A stretch of 64,000 bases of DNA from Desulfosporosinus sp. Sb-LF (GCF_004766055.1 NZ_SPQR01000009.1:124001-188000), one strand, 5' to 3'; counted from the stretch's first letter, positions 1 through 8,811 are shown. The notes: generated by a model from the letters alone, not told the origin. Translations and numbers: made by a program.

Positions 1-1689
1 CATGGTAGAGACGTAATTCGCTAATTGCAAGGGGGTGTAGGTGTTATACCCTTGCCCGATGGCATTGTTGTAACTATCAAAGACTTTCCAGTCAACATTT
101 TGACTGACCATTTGCTTATACCAAACGTCCACTTGCTTAATCTCGGAGTCTTTTGCCGTTTGAAGCTTCTGCTTGGCCTTCGCATCCGTGGCCTGCGCAA
201 GTTTCGGTGCGTAATCACTTTCAATCGTTGCCAGCTTTTTATCGCGTGACGCGCTATAAGTAGGGCCAAAATAGGATTTCTTCCATTCAGCCGAAGGTGC
301 GATACCTTCTGATTCTCCAGGCAAATCAACACCAGTGTAAACGCCTAACCCGAATTCATGGGCGATCTGGGCTATCGTTTCAGGATTGGAATCAAAAACT
401 CGGCGTCCCATTACTTCAAAGTAAATGTCTGAGGATAAGGCTAGCCCCCGATAAAGATTGATCCCCCCCCTGAAATAGTTCCCTCCCCATTCCGGGAAAC
501 CTTGTTGCTGAGAGGCGAGATTTCCTAGAGAAGATATGACGTCGTCAACCCGTTCCTCTGGCGTGGTCACTTTTTCTTTCAAGGATGCCATTGCGGTCAC
601 CATTTTAAAGACTGATCCTGGTGGATACAATCCTGACAACGCCCGGTTAAGTGAAGCCGCTTCCGAGGCAAGTTTAGGATCTTGAGGCCAATACTTATCT
701 CGTATCGCGACCGTAATATTACCGGTCAATTCGTTGGGATTCATCCCTGGACGAGAGGCCATTGCCAGAATCTTGCCCGTATTGACATCCATCACCACAG
801 CAGCAGCTGACTTGGCATTCGGATTCGTGTTTTTCTGAACGTCCAGAATGACTTCATCCAGTTTATCTTCAACGACCTTTTGTAAGTCTGCGTCAATCGT
901 CAGCTGAACCGTCTTACCCGCTTGAGGTGCTTGAACCACTTGTTTACTAACAGGACGGGCGTTATTATCCACTTCAACTTGTTGAACTCCTTCTTTACCC
1001 CGTAACCAGAAGTCGAAGGATTTTTCAACCCCCATCTTACCGACCATATCTCCCTGCGCGTACTCAAAACCCGCCTTTTGCGCATCAGGATTCTGGTTAA
1101 ACTGAGCAATCTCCTTAGGCCCAATCTCCTGAACATACCCCAGAAGCTGACCAACCAACGTGTTCTGAGGATAGGACCGCAGTGGGATCGCGTCCACACT
1201 CACACCCGGAAGCTCATCCTGATGCTCGGCAATCACAGCTTGGAGATTTTTAGGGACGTTATCAAGGATCGTAACAGGACGATAGCGTTCCCACTGATGA
1301 TTTTGGATATTGACCAAAATATCTTCCGTAATCGAATCAACCGATTGATTGGGATTAGGCCAGTCCTGTTTAATGAAACCCGCTAATTTCCGAACAACCT
1401 CTTTCCAATCACTGCTTTTAGACTGTTGCAAATCCATCCAGTCTAAGTTAAGAACGAACTCAGGCACACTCGTCACAAGAAGTTTACCGTTTCGATCCAC
1501 AACATCCCCCCTAGTAGGAGGAACCTTAACAAGCTTCATAACATTTCCCTTAGCCATGGCAGTATAATAAGAACCCTGAGCAATCTGTAAATGCCAGAGG
1601 TTAAACCCCAGAATCGAAAAAACGAGAACCACGAAAATGCTTAGTCCCGCGATTCGATAAACATAAGGTTTTCGTTCTCTATCATCCAT
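1..1689 (-). CDS. mrdA: Penicillin-binding protein 2 (peptidoglycan transpeptidase), 3' end outside window
   Basis: Class B PBP of the elongation machinery, which cross-links peptidoglycan with MreBCD at the membrane. 563 codons are visible from the ATG at 1687-1689, preceded by AGGAGG at 1699-1704. An N-terminal membrane anchor (about residues 12-34) is followed by the dimerisation domain with VPPTRGDVVDRNGKLL, then the transpeptidase domain. The catalytic SxxK is PPGSVFKMV (Ser359, Lys362), and the second motif is SSD in ALSSDIYFEVMGRR. The KTG box would lie beyond the window edge. The reading frame is open to base 1. It follows mreD in the same direction, as in many Firmicutes, but the two are separated by 500 bp holding repeat copy A. 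Family assignment is firm; the mrdA/pbpA name rests on the mre context. Confidence 0.94.
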   Translation of the reverse strand, partial: MDDRERKPYVYRIAGLSIFVVLVFSILGFNLWHLQIAQGSYYTAMAKGNVMKLVKVPPTRGDVVDRNGKLLVTSVPEFVLNLDWMDLQQSKSSDWKEVVRKLAGFIKQDWPNPNQSVDSITEDILVNIQNHQWERYRPVTILDNVPKNLQAVIAEHQDELPGVSVDAIPLRSYPQNTLVGQLLGYVQEIGPKEIAQFNQNPDAQKAGFEYAQGDMVGKMGVEKSFDFWLRGKEGVQQVEVDNNARPVSKQVVQAPQAGKTVQLTIDADLQKVVEDKLDEVILDVQKNTNPNAKSAAAVVMDVNTGKILAMASRPGMNPNELTGNITVAIRDKYWPQDPKLASEAASLNRALSGLYPPGSVFKMVTAMASLKEKVTTPEERVDDVISSLGNLASQQQGFPEWGGNYFRGGINLYRGLALSSDIYFEVMGRRVFDSNPETIAQIAHEFGLGVYTGVDLPGESEGIAPSAEWKKSYFGPTYSASRDKKLATIESDYAPKLAQATDAKAKQKLQTAKDSEIKQVDVWYKQMVSQNVDWKVFDSYNNAIGQGYNTYTPLQLANYVSTM

Positions 1690-1997
1690 ATCTGCTAACC
1701 TCCTGTCCCTTCGTAGTTCGATATTCGATATTCGTGGTTCATGATTCATGGTTAGAATTGTGAATCCGATTCCGCAAATCGAAGAATGAATCAAACTATG
1801 GGCCTTTGTAACGAAGAACAAGCGAACTTCGTTGCCTTAAAGTCTTGTGCAAAGCATAAGACAATGCCACTCCATAAAAAACAACTGAAAACCGACCCAC
1901 TTCCACCTATAGCGCTTTTGCATCAAAGATGCAACAGCAACACTCCCCCAGCGCCTTTGCGTCAAAGACGCCAATAGCCTAACCCGTTCTAACTCCC
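1690..1997. other. Intergenic stretch with three AAA-loop hairpins
   Basis: There is no convincing gene here. Besides the mrdA ribosome site it holds a series of small perfect or near-perfect hairpins with an AAA loop: GTCTTGTGC/GCATAAGAC (1842-1862), TTGCATC/GATGCAA (about 1918-1934) and TTGCGTC/GACGCcAA (about 1954-1971). The arms differ but remain complementary. The same hairpin type accompanies repeat copy B at 8.7 kb. It probably forms part of, or a companion to, the adjacent dispersed element. Confidence 0.5.
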
Positions 1998-2185
1998 GTC
2001 GACCCAAGCCTGGAGGAAGTTTCTTAGCTTAGAGAGCACTTTAGCGGAATCGCGTCAATGAGCGCTGACGCCACGGCGTGAAGAAACGCAACGGTTCACA
2101 TGCAGAACAGCCCAGAGGTTTTGCGTTTTAGCCGCGGCGTCAAGCGAATAGCGATGCAGCGTGTGCGAACGGGCTAAGAAACTGA
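1998..2185 (+). repeat. Dispersed structured intergenic element, copy A
   Basis: This is one of the ~190-bp elements. It starts at GTCGACCCAAGCC and ends in a terminal inverted arm: AGTTTCTTAGC (2018-2028) pairs exactly with GCTAAGAAACT (2173-2183). The middle arms GACGCCACGGC and GCCGCGGCGTC pair with one G-T, and the apical arms AAACGCAA and TTTTGCGTTT pair. The element ends 6 bp from the mreD stop codon. Orientation is defined here as GTCGAC first. Confidence 0.85.
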
Positions 2186-2191
2186 CGACCT

Positions 2192-2698
2192 CTATCGCTC
2201 ATATCTCGGCCGATAACGCAAATAGCCGTGAAGGAATGACCTGTGAATGAACGGGTAGGTCACCGGAACTAGAACCGCATTATACAAAGAGACCCCTATC
2301 ACCAAACGAGTGATATCCCCAAAAGACCATTGGAGCCCCGCCCCTAGGCTCAAAAAAGCTACAAGAATCTGTCCTATTGCGGTTACGAGAAAAACCAAAA
2401 AGGTGGTTAAAAGAAAATTTTCTCGATACCAGCGTTCCGCGAGCCAATAGCTCACAAAAGCAACAACCGCCAAAGTAAGCGTATACATACCAATGTAGCG
2501 CCCCAAATATAAATCTTCTAATAGACCCGCACCCAGTCCCCAAATCACACCGGAGGGCGACCTGTGATGCACGGCTATATAGATCGTCAAAAGCATAAGT
2601 AAATCCGGCTTAATCCCCGCCCAAGCCCAAAAGTGGAAAAGTGTTCCCGGTAAAATCAAGCTCAAGAGAAACATAATCGCAATCAAAACATATCGCAT
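2192..2698 (-). CDS. mreD: Rod shape-determining protein MreD
   Basis: Integral membrane component of the MreBCD elongation complex. 168 aa, almost entirely hydrophobic with about five membrane segments; typical family length. The GIKPDLLMLLTIYIAV and GAGLLEDLYLGRYIGM stretches are characteristic of MreD. The ATG lies 2 bp after the mreC stop, so it is translationally linked to mreC. Just beyond its stop comes repeat copy A, then mrdA. Confidence 0.93.
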   Translation of the reverse strand: MRYVLIAIMFLLSLILPGTLFHFWAWAGIKPDLLMLLTIYIAVHHRSPSGVIWGLGAGLLEDLYLGRYIGMYTLTLAVVAFVSYWLAERWYRENFLLTTFLVFLVTAIGQILVAFLSLGAGLQWSFGDITRLVIGVSLYNAVLVPVTYPFIHRSFLHGYLRYRPRYER

Positions 2699-2700
2699 GA

Positions 2701-3567
2701 TTATTTACCTACCGTTTTAACAATATAAGCCTCTTCTAAAGCTTCAAAATCGACTAATGGATCAATATAAGCCGTTTTGAGTAAGCCAGAAGGATCAAGT
2801 TGGATATCCTTGATTTTTCCGATCGGGACATCTTGGGGGTAAACCCCACCGAGACCTGACGTCAGCACTAGGTCTCCTGCATTAATATTATCATCTCGCC
2901 GGAAGAGCATTTGCAAATTCCCCTCGGGAGTCAGTCGAGAACCTCGTTTATAAGTCCCCTGTACAATACCAAAGGTTGCATTACCCGTACTACCGCGCAC
3001 CAGAGCACTTACTTGTCCTTCTCCGTCAAGGACCATCAAAACTTCCGAGGTCGTCGGCGAGACCGAAACAATCTTCCCCACAAGCCCCAAATCGCCGATC
3101 ACCGGGTCATTTGCCACAACTCCATCTTTGCTTCCTCGGTTTAGAGTCAAGGTTCGATACCAGGTAGTGGGGTTACGATTAATAACCGTTGCCCCTACTT
3201 TTTCAAACTTATCAAGCGTCGGGCTACGAAACTGCCCCTGATCAAGTTCTGTATAACGCATACCAGCCAAAACTTGTTCTTTCAGCTTAATATTATCCCC
3301 TGTTAACTGATCGACTTGTTTATGAAGTGCTTCGTTTTGGAGCTGCACCGCCCGAAAGTTCCACAAAACCTTCGTATTATCACGAATCCCATTTCCCAAC
3401 TGGAGAATGGGTTTTTCTAACGGTCCTAAAGCGCGTTGTAAAACTCCCCCCACTGGGTTGATGAAATGGCTACCCATTCCCGTTAACCGTATACTAATAA
3501 GTACCCCTAACAACAGAAAGAAAACGAGAACCGCAATTCCCGTTACATTTACTCTTTTCCCCACCAT
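2701..3567 (-). CDS. mreC: Rod shape-determining protein MreC
   Basis: Bitopic membrane protein that scaffolds the elongation machinery outside the membrane. 288 aa: N-terminal membrane helix (about residues 9-28), a coiled-coil stretch (about 70-105, NEALHKQVDQLTGDNIKLKE), then the beta-rich MreC domain (TVINRNPTTWYRTLTLNRG, VIGDLGLVGKIV, LTSGLGGVYPQDVPIG). The ATG is preceded by GGGGAGGA. It lies 18 bp downstream of the mreB stop and 2 bp upstream of mreD. Confidence 0.95.
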   Translation of the reverse strand: MVGKRVNVTGIAVLVFFLLLGVLISIRLTGMGSHFINPVGGVLQRALGPLEKPILQLGNGIRDNTKVLWNFRAVQLQNEALHKQVDQLTGDNIKLKEQVLAGMRYTELDQGQFRSPTLDKFEKVGATVINRNPTTWYRTLTLNRGSKDGVVANDPVIGDLGLVGKIVSVSPTTSEVLMVLDGEGQVSALVRGSTGNATFGIVQGTYKRGSRLTPEGNLQMLFRRDDNINAGDLVLTSGLGGVYPQDVPIGKIKDIQLDPSGLLKTAYIDPLVDFEALEEAYIVKTVGK

Positions 3568-3585
3568 AATTCCTCCCCGCTATTC

Positions 3586-4605
3586 TTAACTCTTTTGCGA
3601 GGCGGCAATTTTACGAAGGATATCTGCATTTTCCAGAACCTTCCCCGTACCTATAACGACACAGGACAGTGGGTCCTCAGCCAAGTGCACCGCAATACCC
3701 GTTTCATCCGAAATCAGATGATCAAGATTGCGAAGTAAGGATCCGCCACCTGCCATCATAATGCCGCGATCCATTATATCGGATGACAATTCCGGTGGAG
3801 TTTTTTCTAGACATGATTTCACCGCATCGACAATGGCCATAACCGGTTCTTGCAGGGCCTCTTGAATTTCCTCTGCAGTTACTTCAATCGTTTTCGGAAG
3901 TCCCGTTAGCAAATCCCGTCCACGCACCGTATATGAACCAGGTTCAAACTTGTACGCATATCCGATTTCAAACTTCAACGATTCAGCCGTACGATACCCG
4001 ACCATTAAATTATAGCGTCGTTTAATATGCGCGACGATAGCATCATCCATTTCATCACCGGCTACTCGAATAGAACGACTTGTCACGATCCCACCCAAGG
4101 AAATAACGGCCACTTCCGTCGTTCCTCCCCCGATGTCTACGATCATGTTTCCAGTTGGCTCACTGACCGGAAGGCCCGCGCCAATAGCAGCTGCCATTGG
4201 CTCCTCCAAAATAATCGGGTCTTTCGCACCGGCTGCCATCGCCGCTTCTTTAACCGCCCGTTCCTCAACAGGGGTCACGCCTGAAGGTACACAGATAACC
4301 ACACGTGGGCGTACAAAGGGATGTTCTGTTCCGAGTGCACGACCAATAAAATATTTCAACATTTTTTGAGTAACGTTGAAATCAGAAATAACTCCATCTT
4401 TCAGAGGACGTATAGCCACAATATTACTAGGCGTTCTGCCGATCATTTCTTTGGCTTTGTCACCGACGGCTAGGGGAACTTTAGTTGAAATATCCATTGC
4501 CACCACGGAGGGTTCTCGTACGACAATTCCTTTTCCCTTAACATGAACCAATGTATTCGCCGTTCCTAAATCTATTCCTAAATCCCTGCTAAAAAAGTTA
4601 AACAT
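3586..4605 (-). CDS. mreB: Actin-like cell-shape protein MreB
   Basis: Cytoplasmic actin homologue that forms membrane-associated filaments directing lateral wall synthesis. 339 aa, family length. Nucleotide-binding motifs are visible: [16 protein letters not shown] at 11-26 (phosphate 1) and [18 protein letters not shown] near 160 (phosphate 2). The N-terminal MFNFFSRD resembles the membrane-binding start of MreB. It is first in mreBCD and has its own promoter-like sequence at 4638-4667. Mbl-type paralogues look similar; the mreBCD context favours MreB. Confidence 0.96.
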   Translation of the reverse strand: MFNFFSRDLGIDLGTANTLVHVKGKGIVVREPSVVAMDISTKVPLAVGDKAKEMIGRTPSNIVAIRPLKDGVISDFNVTQKMLKYFIGRALGTEHPFVRPRVVICVPSGVTPVEERAVKEAAMAAGAKDPIILEEPMAAAIGAGLPVSEPTGNMIVDIGGGTTEVAVISLGGIVTSRSIRVAGDEMDDAIVAHIKRRYNLMVGYRTAESLKFEIGYAYKFEPGSYTVRGRDLLTGLPKTIEVTAEEIQEALQEPVMAIVDAVKSCLEKTPPELSSDIMDRGIMMAGGGSLLRNLDHLISDETGIAVHLAEDPLSCVVIGTGKVLENADILRKIAASQKS

Positions 4606-4637
4606 GGTTTTCTAAAACTCCTTCCAGCTTTCATATT

Positions 4638-4667
4638 AGTATACCCTATGATTTCGTAATCTACCAA
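4638..4667 (-). promoter_or_regulatory. Putative sigma-A promoter for mreBCD
   Basis: On the minus strand TTGGTA (4662-4667) and TATACT (4638-4643) are separated by 18 bp, about 30 bp upstream of the mreB start codon. It lies in the only gap between radC and mreB. Confidence 0.5.
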
Positions 4668-4684
4668 ATCTAATCGAAATCTAA

Positions 4685-5371
4685 TTATAGAACTCCACGT
4701 TCCTTTAAGCTGATAAATCGATTATCACCAATAATGACGTGATCAAGTACCTCAATCCCGAGAATCTTCCCTCCGTCTGCCAAGCGACGGGTTACTTCAA
4801 TATCTTCTTGACTAGGGGTAGGATCTCCACTGGGATGATTGTGCAATAAAATAATAGCGTTTGAATTGCGCCGTATTGCTTCTTTAAAACACTCGCGGGG
4901 GTGGACCAAGGATGAATTGAGCGAACCAATCGAGACTGGGCTAATTCCCAGAACATGATTTTTCGTTGAAAGAGACACAACACGGAAATGCTCGCGATCA
5001 AGGTACCGCATTTCTTCCATCACGATATGCGCCACATCCTGAGGGGAATTGACCACAGGTCTTGAAATCGGGTCAACAGAAACTGACCGACGTCCCAATT
5101 CCAAGGCAGCCTTTACCTCAGCGGATTTTGCTTTTCCTAGGCCATGTATTTGCGCTAACTCATGGACCGTTAGCTTTCCTAATCCCGATAATCCGCCAAC
5201 CTCTGCCAAAATGCGTTCCGCCAGGGTCAAAACGTTCTCTCCTTTGATACCAGTACGGAGTAAAATCGCCAAAATCTCGCGGTTAGATAACGCTTCGGGG
5301 CCAACTTGACAAAGTCGTTCACGGGGTAGAAGTTCTTCCGGTAAATCTTTCAAACGCCGATAATCCATCAT
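4685..5371 (-). CDS. radC: RadC-family JAB/MPN protein
   Basis: UPF0758/RadC protein of unsettled function, formerly linked to DNA repair. It has an N-terminal helix-hairpin-helix region (LSGLGKLTVHELAQIHGLGKAKS) and a C-terminal JAMM domain with HNHPSGDPTPSQED, the zinc ligands and catalytic residues of that fold. I chose the ATG pair at 5366-5371 (MMDYRRLKDLPEELLPRERL) because that is where family homology begins and a GAGGTGG site sits just before it. This gives a ~50-bp overlap with the end of maf. The frame is open to 5458, but the extra N-terminus only overlaps maf. Confidence 0.92.
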   Translation of the reverse strand: MMDYRRLKDLPEELLPRERLCQVGPEALSNREILAILLRTGIKGENVLTLAERILAEVGGLSGLGKLTVHELAQIHGLGKAKSAEVKAALELGRRSVSVDPISRPVVNSPQDVAHIVMEEMRYLDREHFRVVSLSTKNHVLGISPVSIGSLNSSLVHPRECFKEAIRRNSNAIILLHNHPSGDPTPSQEDIEVTRRLADGGKILGIEVLDHVIIGDNRFISLKERGVL

Positions 5372-5975
5372 CCACCTCGCGTGAAGCGATATTTGTCTGC
5401 TCAATCCCCCACGCCCTAAGTTGTTCCGAGAGATATTCCATCGGTAAGCCAATGACATTTGTCAAGGATCCTTGAATGGACATGACAAACTTCCCCGCTT
5501 CCCCCTGAATTCCATAGGCCCCGGCCTTGTCCATAGGTTCCCCACTAGCCACGTAAGCCTTGATTTCCTCCGTTGAAAGTCGACGAAAATGAACCACAGT
5601 TTCTACCACATCTGCGACGAGTTTTCCTGATCCGGAAATCAACGCCACTCCTGTTAAAACAACATGTGTTCTATCACTTAGCCTATTTAGCATTTCTTCC
5701 GCTTCCGCTGGTGTTGCCGGTTTACCTAAAATGTGATTATCCAAAACTACCATTGTATCAGAGCCTAACACAACATCCAGCGTGTCCCCACCCAGTTCCA
5801 GCCAATGGGTTAATCCCGCTTCGGCTTTGCGTACAGCTAACGATTTGACCCCAGTTTTGGGCAACATCCCTTCCGGCAATTCTTCTGAAACAGAAGCTTT
5901 AACAAGTTCGAAGTCATAGCCCCCCTCGTGTAGCAGCATGGCTCTCCGAGGAGATGCAGAAGCAAGAATAAGCAT
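5319..5975 (-). CDS. maf: Maf-family nucleoside triphosphate pyrophosphatase
   Basis: Hydrolyses non-canonical or dTTP/UTP-type nucleotides to monophosphates and is linked to division control in Bacillus. 218 aa starting at ATG 5973-5975 with ASASPRR at the N-terminus (substrate loop). GSDTMVVLDNHILGKPATPAEA and AGAYGIQGEAGKFV are family signatures. The start lies 1 bp after the DUF4321 stop, and the tail overlaps radC. The order maf-radC-mreB is the common Firmicutes arrangement. The open frame extends to 6029, but that part overlaps the upstream gene and lacks homology. Confidence 0.93.
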   Translation of the reverse strand: MLILASASPRRAMLLHEGGYDFELVKASVSEELPEGMLPKTGVKSLAVRKAEAGLTHWLELGGDTLDVVLGSDTMVVLDNHILGKPATPAEAEEMLNRLSDRTHVVLTGVALISGSGKLVADVVETVVHFRRLSTEEIKAYVASGEPMDKAGAYGIQGEAGKFVMSIQGSLTNVIGLPMEYLSEQLRAWGIEQTNIASREVDDGLSAFERFTGRTSTP

Positions 5976-5976
5976 T

Positions 5977-6240
5977 TTACCACTTCCTTGACAATAAATA
6001 TCCTCCAAGTGCTCCCAAAATTGTCGCAATGGTAATGCTCATACGAAAACCAAAGGAAAGTGAGAAGAAAAAGAAATCCAAATAAGTATGGGAGGGTACA
6101 TCGATGACGGCCGGCCGTAAAAACGGTGCAAAAATACCGTATTTTTCTAAGCCAAATCCAACTAAAGTCCCCAGGGCAGCGCCAATCAGAATAAGCAATA
6201 CAGTTCTTCCCGTCCCCGAGGAATTTCGTCCCACCGCCAT
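5977..6240 (-). CDS. DUF4321 small membrane protein
   Basis: 87 aa with two strong hydrophobic segments (about residues 13-33 and 52-82). It matches the DUF4321 family usually encoded just upstream of maf in Clostridia. Function unknown. ATG at 6238-6240 follows GGAAGGGG. First gene of a tight run with maf and radC; stop and maf start are nearly contiguous. Confidence 0.8.
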   Translation of the reverse strand: MAVGRNSSGTGRTVLLILIGAALGTLVGFGLEKYGIFAPFLRPAVIDVPSHTYLDFFFFSLSFGFRMSITIATILGALGGYLLSRKW

Positions 6241-6593
6241 AGTTCATTCCCCTTCCCTCTATAAGTAGCTTAGCCAAAGCCTAAATCTCCTGACCGTGAC
6301 TTCGTTTAAGTTTAGCATCTTCCCCTTTACTACGCAAGTTCGACACACTTCATCTTTTCTTTGAAAAAACGCGAAAAACAGCCTCTCTCAGTTCTAAGAG
6401 AAAAGCTGTTTGTTGGTTCTATCACACGGTCCGACGCCTTTGCGTGAGACGTAGCAAAACTCGATTATTATTAAGTCCGAGACATCGTGTTTTCACTCAT
6501 GGTTGTCGAATTTATTCCGCCGGCCATGCGACAACGACGACGATGCAGGGCGAGCCAGGCATCCCGACCGCTTGCATCAAGGCGTTTAAGTCT
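6241..6593. other. Gap between cimA end and DUF4321 start
   Basis: No gene is supported. The part nearest DUF4321 should hold its promoter, but I see no clear -35/-10. The middle holds the terminator at 6371-6412. A CGCCTTTGCGTGAGACG fragment near 6435 resembles the small hairpins flanking the dispersed elements. 6480-6593 is featureless. Confidence 0.4.
6371..6412 (-). terminator. Probable cimA terminator
   Basis: On the minus strand AACAGCTTTTCTCT pairs with AGAGAGGCTGTT around a short loop, followed by TTTCGCGTTTTTT. It lies about 180 nt past the cimA stop and upstream of DUF4321. Confidence 0.6.
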
Positions 6594-8231
6594 CTAGTTT
6601 GGCGCGACAATCGTTGTGGTCGAGGACATGTCTCGCGAACCCTCTTTTGCAGTCCCTCTCCAAATAGTCCAAGTGATAGCATCGAGTAAAGCCTGGGCAC
6701 TGGCCTTCAAGATATTTTTGGATACCCCTATAGTCCCCCAAACTTCTTGCTCCAGACGGGTATCGATAATTACCCGCACAATGGCTTCCGTACCACGTGC
6801 TCCGTCTAGAACCCTCACTTTGTAATCCACCAGTTCGCTTTTTCCCAGTATAGGGAAGAAACTAATAAGGGCCTGCCGCAATGCCGTATCCAGAGCATTC
6901 ACTGGGCCATTTCCCTCCGAAGCAATCTGCACCGTATCTTCACCCACTTTAACCTTGACTACGGCGACAGAATCAAGTTCTCCTCTCAAAGGGTCGCTCC
7001 AGACATGATAATCCAAGACTTCAAAGGGTGGCGTGGTGAAATCTCCAAGTATCCTTAGAAGTAATAAATCGAGGCTCCCTTCAGCAGCTTCGAATTGGAA
7101 CCCACTATGTTCCAACGCTTTGATCTCCACCATAGCTTTCTCAACTCGTGGATCTTCTTTAAGGATTTCCGGTTCAAAGCGCCTTAAACGTTCCAATATA
7201 TTTGCTTTCCCTGCTTGATCTGAAATTAAAATACGTCGCTCATTCCCTACCCCGGCAGGGTCCATATGCTCAAACGTTCGTTGGTTCTTCAGAATCGCAT
7301 CCACATGCATTCCCGCTTTGTGCGCAAAGGCACTCCGGCCCACATAAGGCTGCTTCTCATCGAACGGCGCGTTAGAAAGCTCTGCAACAAACCGAGAAAA
7401 GGAGGTGATCCTTGACAAAGCATCCTCAGAAACCACTTCAAACATCCCTTTAAGTTGTAATAATGGAATGAGCGTACTTAAATTAGCATTGCCACACCGT
7501 TCTCCAAAGCCATTCCATGTCCCCTGAATTTGAGTTACACCCGCTTCCACCGCGGCGAGGGAATTGGCAACAGCAAGTCCACCGTCATTGTGGACATGAA
7601 CTCCAAGGTCTTGAGGCGCGAATTCCTGAATTACCGCTCTCACACCTTGGGTTATTTCTGAGGGCAAGCTTCCTCCGTTCGTATCACATAAAATGGTCAC
7701 AGCCGCCCCGGCGTCAATAGCCGTAGAAATACATTTTAGAGCATAGTCCGGATTCTCCTTGAATCCATCAAAATAATGTTCGGCATCAAAGAAAACTTGA
7801 CGTCCTTGGCTCACTAAAAAGGAAACAGACTCTCGAATTAAGCGGAGGTTTTCCTCTAAGGTCGTCCGCAAAACATCCCTAACGTGCAGATCCCAAGCCT
7901 TCCCAAAAATAGTAATCGTCTCAGCCCCAGAGGCTAAAAGTTTTAACAAAATATCACTATTCTCCGGAGCCTCCTGCACTTTGCAAGTACTCCCAAAAGC
8001 GGCTATATGCACCAAAGGAAGGTCCAACTCACGCAACTGCTGGAAGAACTCCTCATCCCGTGGATTTGCCCCTGGCCAACCCGCCTCCACATAAAGACTC
8101 CCCATCTCCCCTATCCGTTTCACATAACTGATTTTATCTCGTGTTGAAAAATGAATCCCTTCCCCCTGAGCTCCATCTCGCAACGTAGTATCGTAAACCG
8201 TAATTTTCTTCTTCCCCTTGTGCTGATCCAT
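6594..8231 (-). CDS. cimA: (R)-citramalate synthase
   Basis: Condenses pyruvate with acetyl-CoA to citramalate, the entry to threonine-independent isoleucine synthesis. 545 aa from ATG 8229-8231 (MDQHKGKKKITVYDTTLRDG), preceded by GGGGGAG. A TTG at 8252 is in frame but poorly placed. HMGL-like TIM barrel with DTTLRDGAQGEG (metal and substrate site), HVHNDGGLAVANS (metal-binding HxH) and GNGFGERCGNANL-type sequence, then the C-terminal LeuA regulatory domain (from about residue 400). Length and the GAQGEG variant fit the CimA/LeuA2 type rather than LeuA. It stands alone behind a ykkC-class leader, so regulation by premature termination is expected. Confidence 0.93.
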   Translation of the reverse strand: MDQHKGKKKITVYDTTLRDGAQGEGIHFSTRDKISYVKRIGEMGSLYVEAGWPGANPRDEEFFQQLRELDLPLVHIAAFGSTCKVQEAPENSDILLKLLASGAETITIFGKAWDLHVRDVLRTTLEENLRLIRESVSFLVSQGRQVFFDAEHYFDGFKENPDYALKCISTAIDAGAAVTILCDTNGGSLPSEITQGVRAVIQEFAPQDLGVHVHNDGGLAVANSLAAVEAGVTQIQGTWNGFGERCGNANLSTLIPLLQLKGMFEVVSEDALSRITSFSRFVAELSNAPFDEKQPYVGRSAFAHKAGMHVDAILKNQRTFEHMDPAGVGNERRILISDQAGKANILERLRRFEPEILKEDPRVEKAMVEIKALEHSGFQFEAAEGSLDLLLLRILGDFTTPPFEVLDYHVWSDPLRGELDSVAVVKVKVGEDTVQIASEGNGPVNALDTALRQALISFFPILGKSELVDYKVRVLDGARGTEAIVRVIIDTRLEQEVWGTIGVSKNILKASAQALLDAITWTIWRGTAKEGSRDMSSTTTIVAPN

Positions 8232-8329
8232 CCTTCTCCCCCTCTTCTTCAACAGAGCCTACGATTATGAAACTGCGGCCGCTTAGTCGTTACCTATGCC
8301 ATCCGAAACTTCTATTTTCTAACTTGTAT

Positions 8330-8371
8330 AAAAAAAGACCCGTCGCGAGTTCCAAAGAACTTGCCACGGGG
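8330..8371 (-). terminator. Riboswitch-associated intrinsic terminator before cimA
   Basis: On the minus strand CCCCGTGGCAAGTTC pairs with GGAACTCGCGACGGG around TTT, followed by TTTTTTT. It lies ~100 nt upstream of the cimA start, and its 5' arm includes the 3' conserved GCCCCG of the aptamer. That is the expected layout for transcriptional control by ligand binding. Confidence 0.85.
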
Positions 8372-8452
8372 CTTTTTTCCCACACGGTGTAGTTGGCACC
8401 ATCCAACCTGTATCGCTCGGTCCAGACCCTCGCGGCGGAACCCTAGACACAC
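8366..8452 (-). promoter_or_regulatory. ykkC-class riboswitch, probably ppGpp-sensing (subtype 2a)
   Basis: Reading the minus strand, the leader contains the ykkC hallmarks in order: TCTAGGGTTCCG, then GGTCTGGACCGAGCGATACA, then ACACCGTGTGGGAAAAAAGC with GCCCCG. ykkC RNAs sense guanidine, ppGpp, PRPP or nucleoside diphosphates depending on subtype. The ppGpp subtype is known from branched-chain amino-acid genes of Firmicutes, and the gene here is citramalate synthase, so ppGpp is my inference from context. PRPP is the main alternative. Confidence 0.8.
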
Positions 8453-8465
8453 TTCTTATAGCGCT

Positions 8466-8495
8466 ATTATACGACAGATACCTATTGATGTACAA
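8466..8495 (-). promoter_or_regulatory. Sigma-A promoter of the cimA leader
   Basis: On the minus strand TTGTAC (8490-8495), an 18-bp spacer, and a perfect TATAAT (8466-8471). It lies ~15 bp upstream of the first conserved aptamer bases. Confidence 0.75.
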
Positions 8496-8567
8496 CAGTA
8501 TCAATCAATACTTTAAAGACACTTCAAGTGCATACGGACACTTGCTCCCCCAAAGAAGGAAGCAAAA

Positions 8568-8690
8568 GAACCGCTACACATTTCGACAGAGGTGTTAAAA
8601 CACAAACGGGATTTATTCATGGATTGTCTAATATCGCGATACCAAGGAGCGTGGCACATGCAGAACAACCAAGAGGTTTCTCCAGCGCCT
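8568..8690 (+). repeat. Degenerate/partial copy of the dispersed element (B2)
   Basis: ACCGCTACACATTTCG, then GGTGTTAAAACACAAACGG, then CATGCAGAACAACCAAGAGG, follows the order of the dispersed element (AGCGGAATCGCG, GCGTTAAGAAACGCAACGG, CATGCAGAACAACCCAGAGG). The apical part between them (8608-8660) resembles the longer apex of copy E (CATGGAT, CGCG, CCAAGGA). No terminal arms are recognisable. It is followed by two hairpins, TTTGCGT/ACGCAAA (about 8689-8708) and TTTGCGTC/AACGCAAA (about 8756-8775). Confidence 0.5.
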
Positions 8691-8811
8691 TTGCGTTGAA
8701 AGACGCAAACAGTTGTCCCATCGTCCCAAGTCAGTCGAAGGTTACCCCAGCGCTTTTGCGTCAAAAACGCAAACAGTCCCCACGCCCTTCCCCGCGTCGT
8801 TCCAAACCCCG

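Noticed and set aside
1786-1977. 63-aa open frame between mrdA and mreD
   Set aside because: Low-complexity translation over the AAA-loop hairpins; no ribosome site, no family, wrong strand for the operon.
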